From the NCBI RefSeq assembly GCF_900519355.1, contig NZ_ULHE01000004.1:1-64000 (forward strand): a DNA stretch of 64,000 nt. Direction: 5' to 3'. The notes under the pieces were generated by a model. The model did not search any database. It was not told the DNA's origin and saw nothing but the letters and a program-made list of their open reading frames with translations. Position numbers and translations under genes: made by a program. Source of the DNA: Corynebacterium lactis. GTDB taxonomy: Bacteria > Actinomycetota > Actinomycetes > Mycobacteriales > Mycobacteriaceae. Positions 63,302-64,000 of the stretch are shown here, in pieces; the first letter of the stretch is position 1, and each line of letters starts with the position of its first letter.

Positions 63302-64000
63302 CAGTCGGTTTCACCTCGCACGCCCGCGGCCAGCTCGCGTCCGAGTGCGGCCAGCTCCTCGGTGCCCTTCGCCGCGGCCTTGATCAGGGCCGAGCCGACG
63401 ATGACGCCGTCGGCAAACTCCGCGATCTCCGCGGCCTGCTCGCCGTTGGACACGCCAAGCCCGACGCACACCGGGGTATCGGTGACCTCTCGGGTGCGGG
63501 CGACCAGCTTGGCCGCGGCCGAGTCGACGCTGCTCTGGGCTCCGGTGACGCCCATGTGGCTGGTGGCGTAGACGAAGCCGGTGGAGGCGTTTGCAGTCAG
63601 CTGCAGGCGCTCGTTGGTCGAAGACGGGGCCACCAGCATGATGTTGGACAGCCCGTTGGCCTCCGCCGCGGCCTGCCACTGCGCGGCCTCCTCCGGAATC
63701 AGGTCCGGGATGATGGTTCCGCGACCGCCCGCCTCGGCGAGGTCCTTTGCGAACTTCTCCGGGCCGTACTGCAGGATCGGGTTCCAGTAGCTCATCACCA
63801 CGCAGGTGCCGCCGCGGGCCGTGACCTCGCGGACCACGCGCATGATCTCGCGGGTGCGGAAGCCCGCGTCCAGCGCGATGTTGGCGGCCTCCTGGATGGT
63901 CGGGCCGTCCATCATCGGGTCCGAGAAGGGCAGGCCCACCTCGATCAGGTCCGCACCGGCCTTGACCAGAGTGTCGATGTTCTCAATCGACTGATCCGTC
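63301..64000 (-). CDS. trpA: tryptophan synthase alpha subunit, 5' end outside the window
   Basis: The C-terminal ~230 residues of TrpA. It shows [21 protein letters not shown] (catalytic Asp of the indole-glycerol-phosphate site), [34 protein letters not shown] and [20 protein letters not shown]. The reading frame is open to the right edge, so the start lies beyond 64000. It cleaves indole-3-glycerol phosphate for the beta subunit; a trp operon probably continues to the right. Stop overlaps the lgt start. Confidence 0.95.
   Translation of the reverse strand, partial: TDQSIENIDTLVKAGADLIEVGLPFSDPMMDGPTIQEAANIALDAGFRTREIMRVVREVTARGGTCVVMSYWNPILQYGPEKFAKDLAEAGGRGTIIPDLIPEEAAQWQAAAEANGLSNIMLVAPSSTNERLQLTANASTGFVYATSHMGVTGAQSSVDSAAAKLVARTREVTDTPVCVGLGVSNGEQAAEIAEFADGVIVGSALIKAAAKGTEELAALGRELAAGVRGETD

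Overview
The window is a stretch of high-GC actinobacterial chromosome, most likely Corynebacterium. The arginine cluster is intact in the order argC-J-B-D-F-R-G-H. It sits in the long conserved block polA - rpsA - coaE - uvrB - helD-type helicase - uvrA - infC-rpmI-rplT - pheS-pheT - arg cluster - tyrS - rRNA operon, an order I recall from Corynebacterium. Glutamate dehydrogenase has the 447-residue length of the corynebacterial enzyme. Many genes start with ATG or GTG 6-8 nt after a TANNNT box and have no Shine-Dalgarno sequence, the usual actinobacterial sign of leaderless mRNAs.

Layout. At 1-60 the minus strand carries the antitermination/processing leader of an rRNA operon whose 16S gene lies beyond the left edge. 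429-10773 (minus) holds tyrS, a Trm112-like protein and the eight-gene arginine cluster, with ArgR half-sites in front of argC. 10947-20159 holds a secreted trypsin-like protease, pheT/pheS, an rRNA/tRNA methyltransferase, a plus-strand Kup transporter, then rplT/rpmI/infC, where infC appears to start at ATC. 20522-32714 holds a DUF2339-like membrane protein, uvrA, a metallo-hydrolase, a DoxX-like protein, a HelD/HelR-type RNA polymerase recycling helicase, a universal stress protein and uvrB. 32978-45375 holds an orphan AbiEi/DUF559-like protein, a nitrobindin-like protein, a lipoprotein, an aminotransferase, coaE, a Cys-type glutathione S-transferase-like reductase, rpsA, polA, a TetR regulator, a DUF368 (PopT-like) transporter and a tRNA gene.

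45.4-48.9 kb is a small accessory patch next to the tRNA. It has lower GC, unrecognised or broken genes, two tandem paralogous small acidic proteins and a 70-bp palindromic element. A second copy of that element lies at 53.3 kb. 49164-64000 returns to metabolism: malic enzyme, a polar amino acid ABC transporter, an MFS exporter, a TauE/SafE permease, glutamate dehydrogenase, a small gene under a DtxR-like box, a GalT/HIT-like DUF4921 protein, an M20 amidohydrolase, pyruvate kinase, lgt and the 3' part of trpA.

Five single-base deletions interrupt otherwise well-conserved genes: three in uvrA, one in polA and one in the unknown winged-helix gene. In every case restoring one base gives a full-length protein. 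They look like collapsed G/C runs in the assembly, although the clustering in uvrA leaves real decay possible.

The most unusual items are the tRNA with a leucine CAA anticodon but a short (class I) variable arm, the ATC start of infC, the 70-bp palindromic element, the tandem immunity-like paralogues beside an uncharacterised winged-helix protein, and the DtxR box on an unknown gene. I found no CRISPR array, prophage, transposase or complete defence island.
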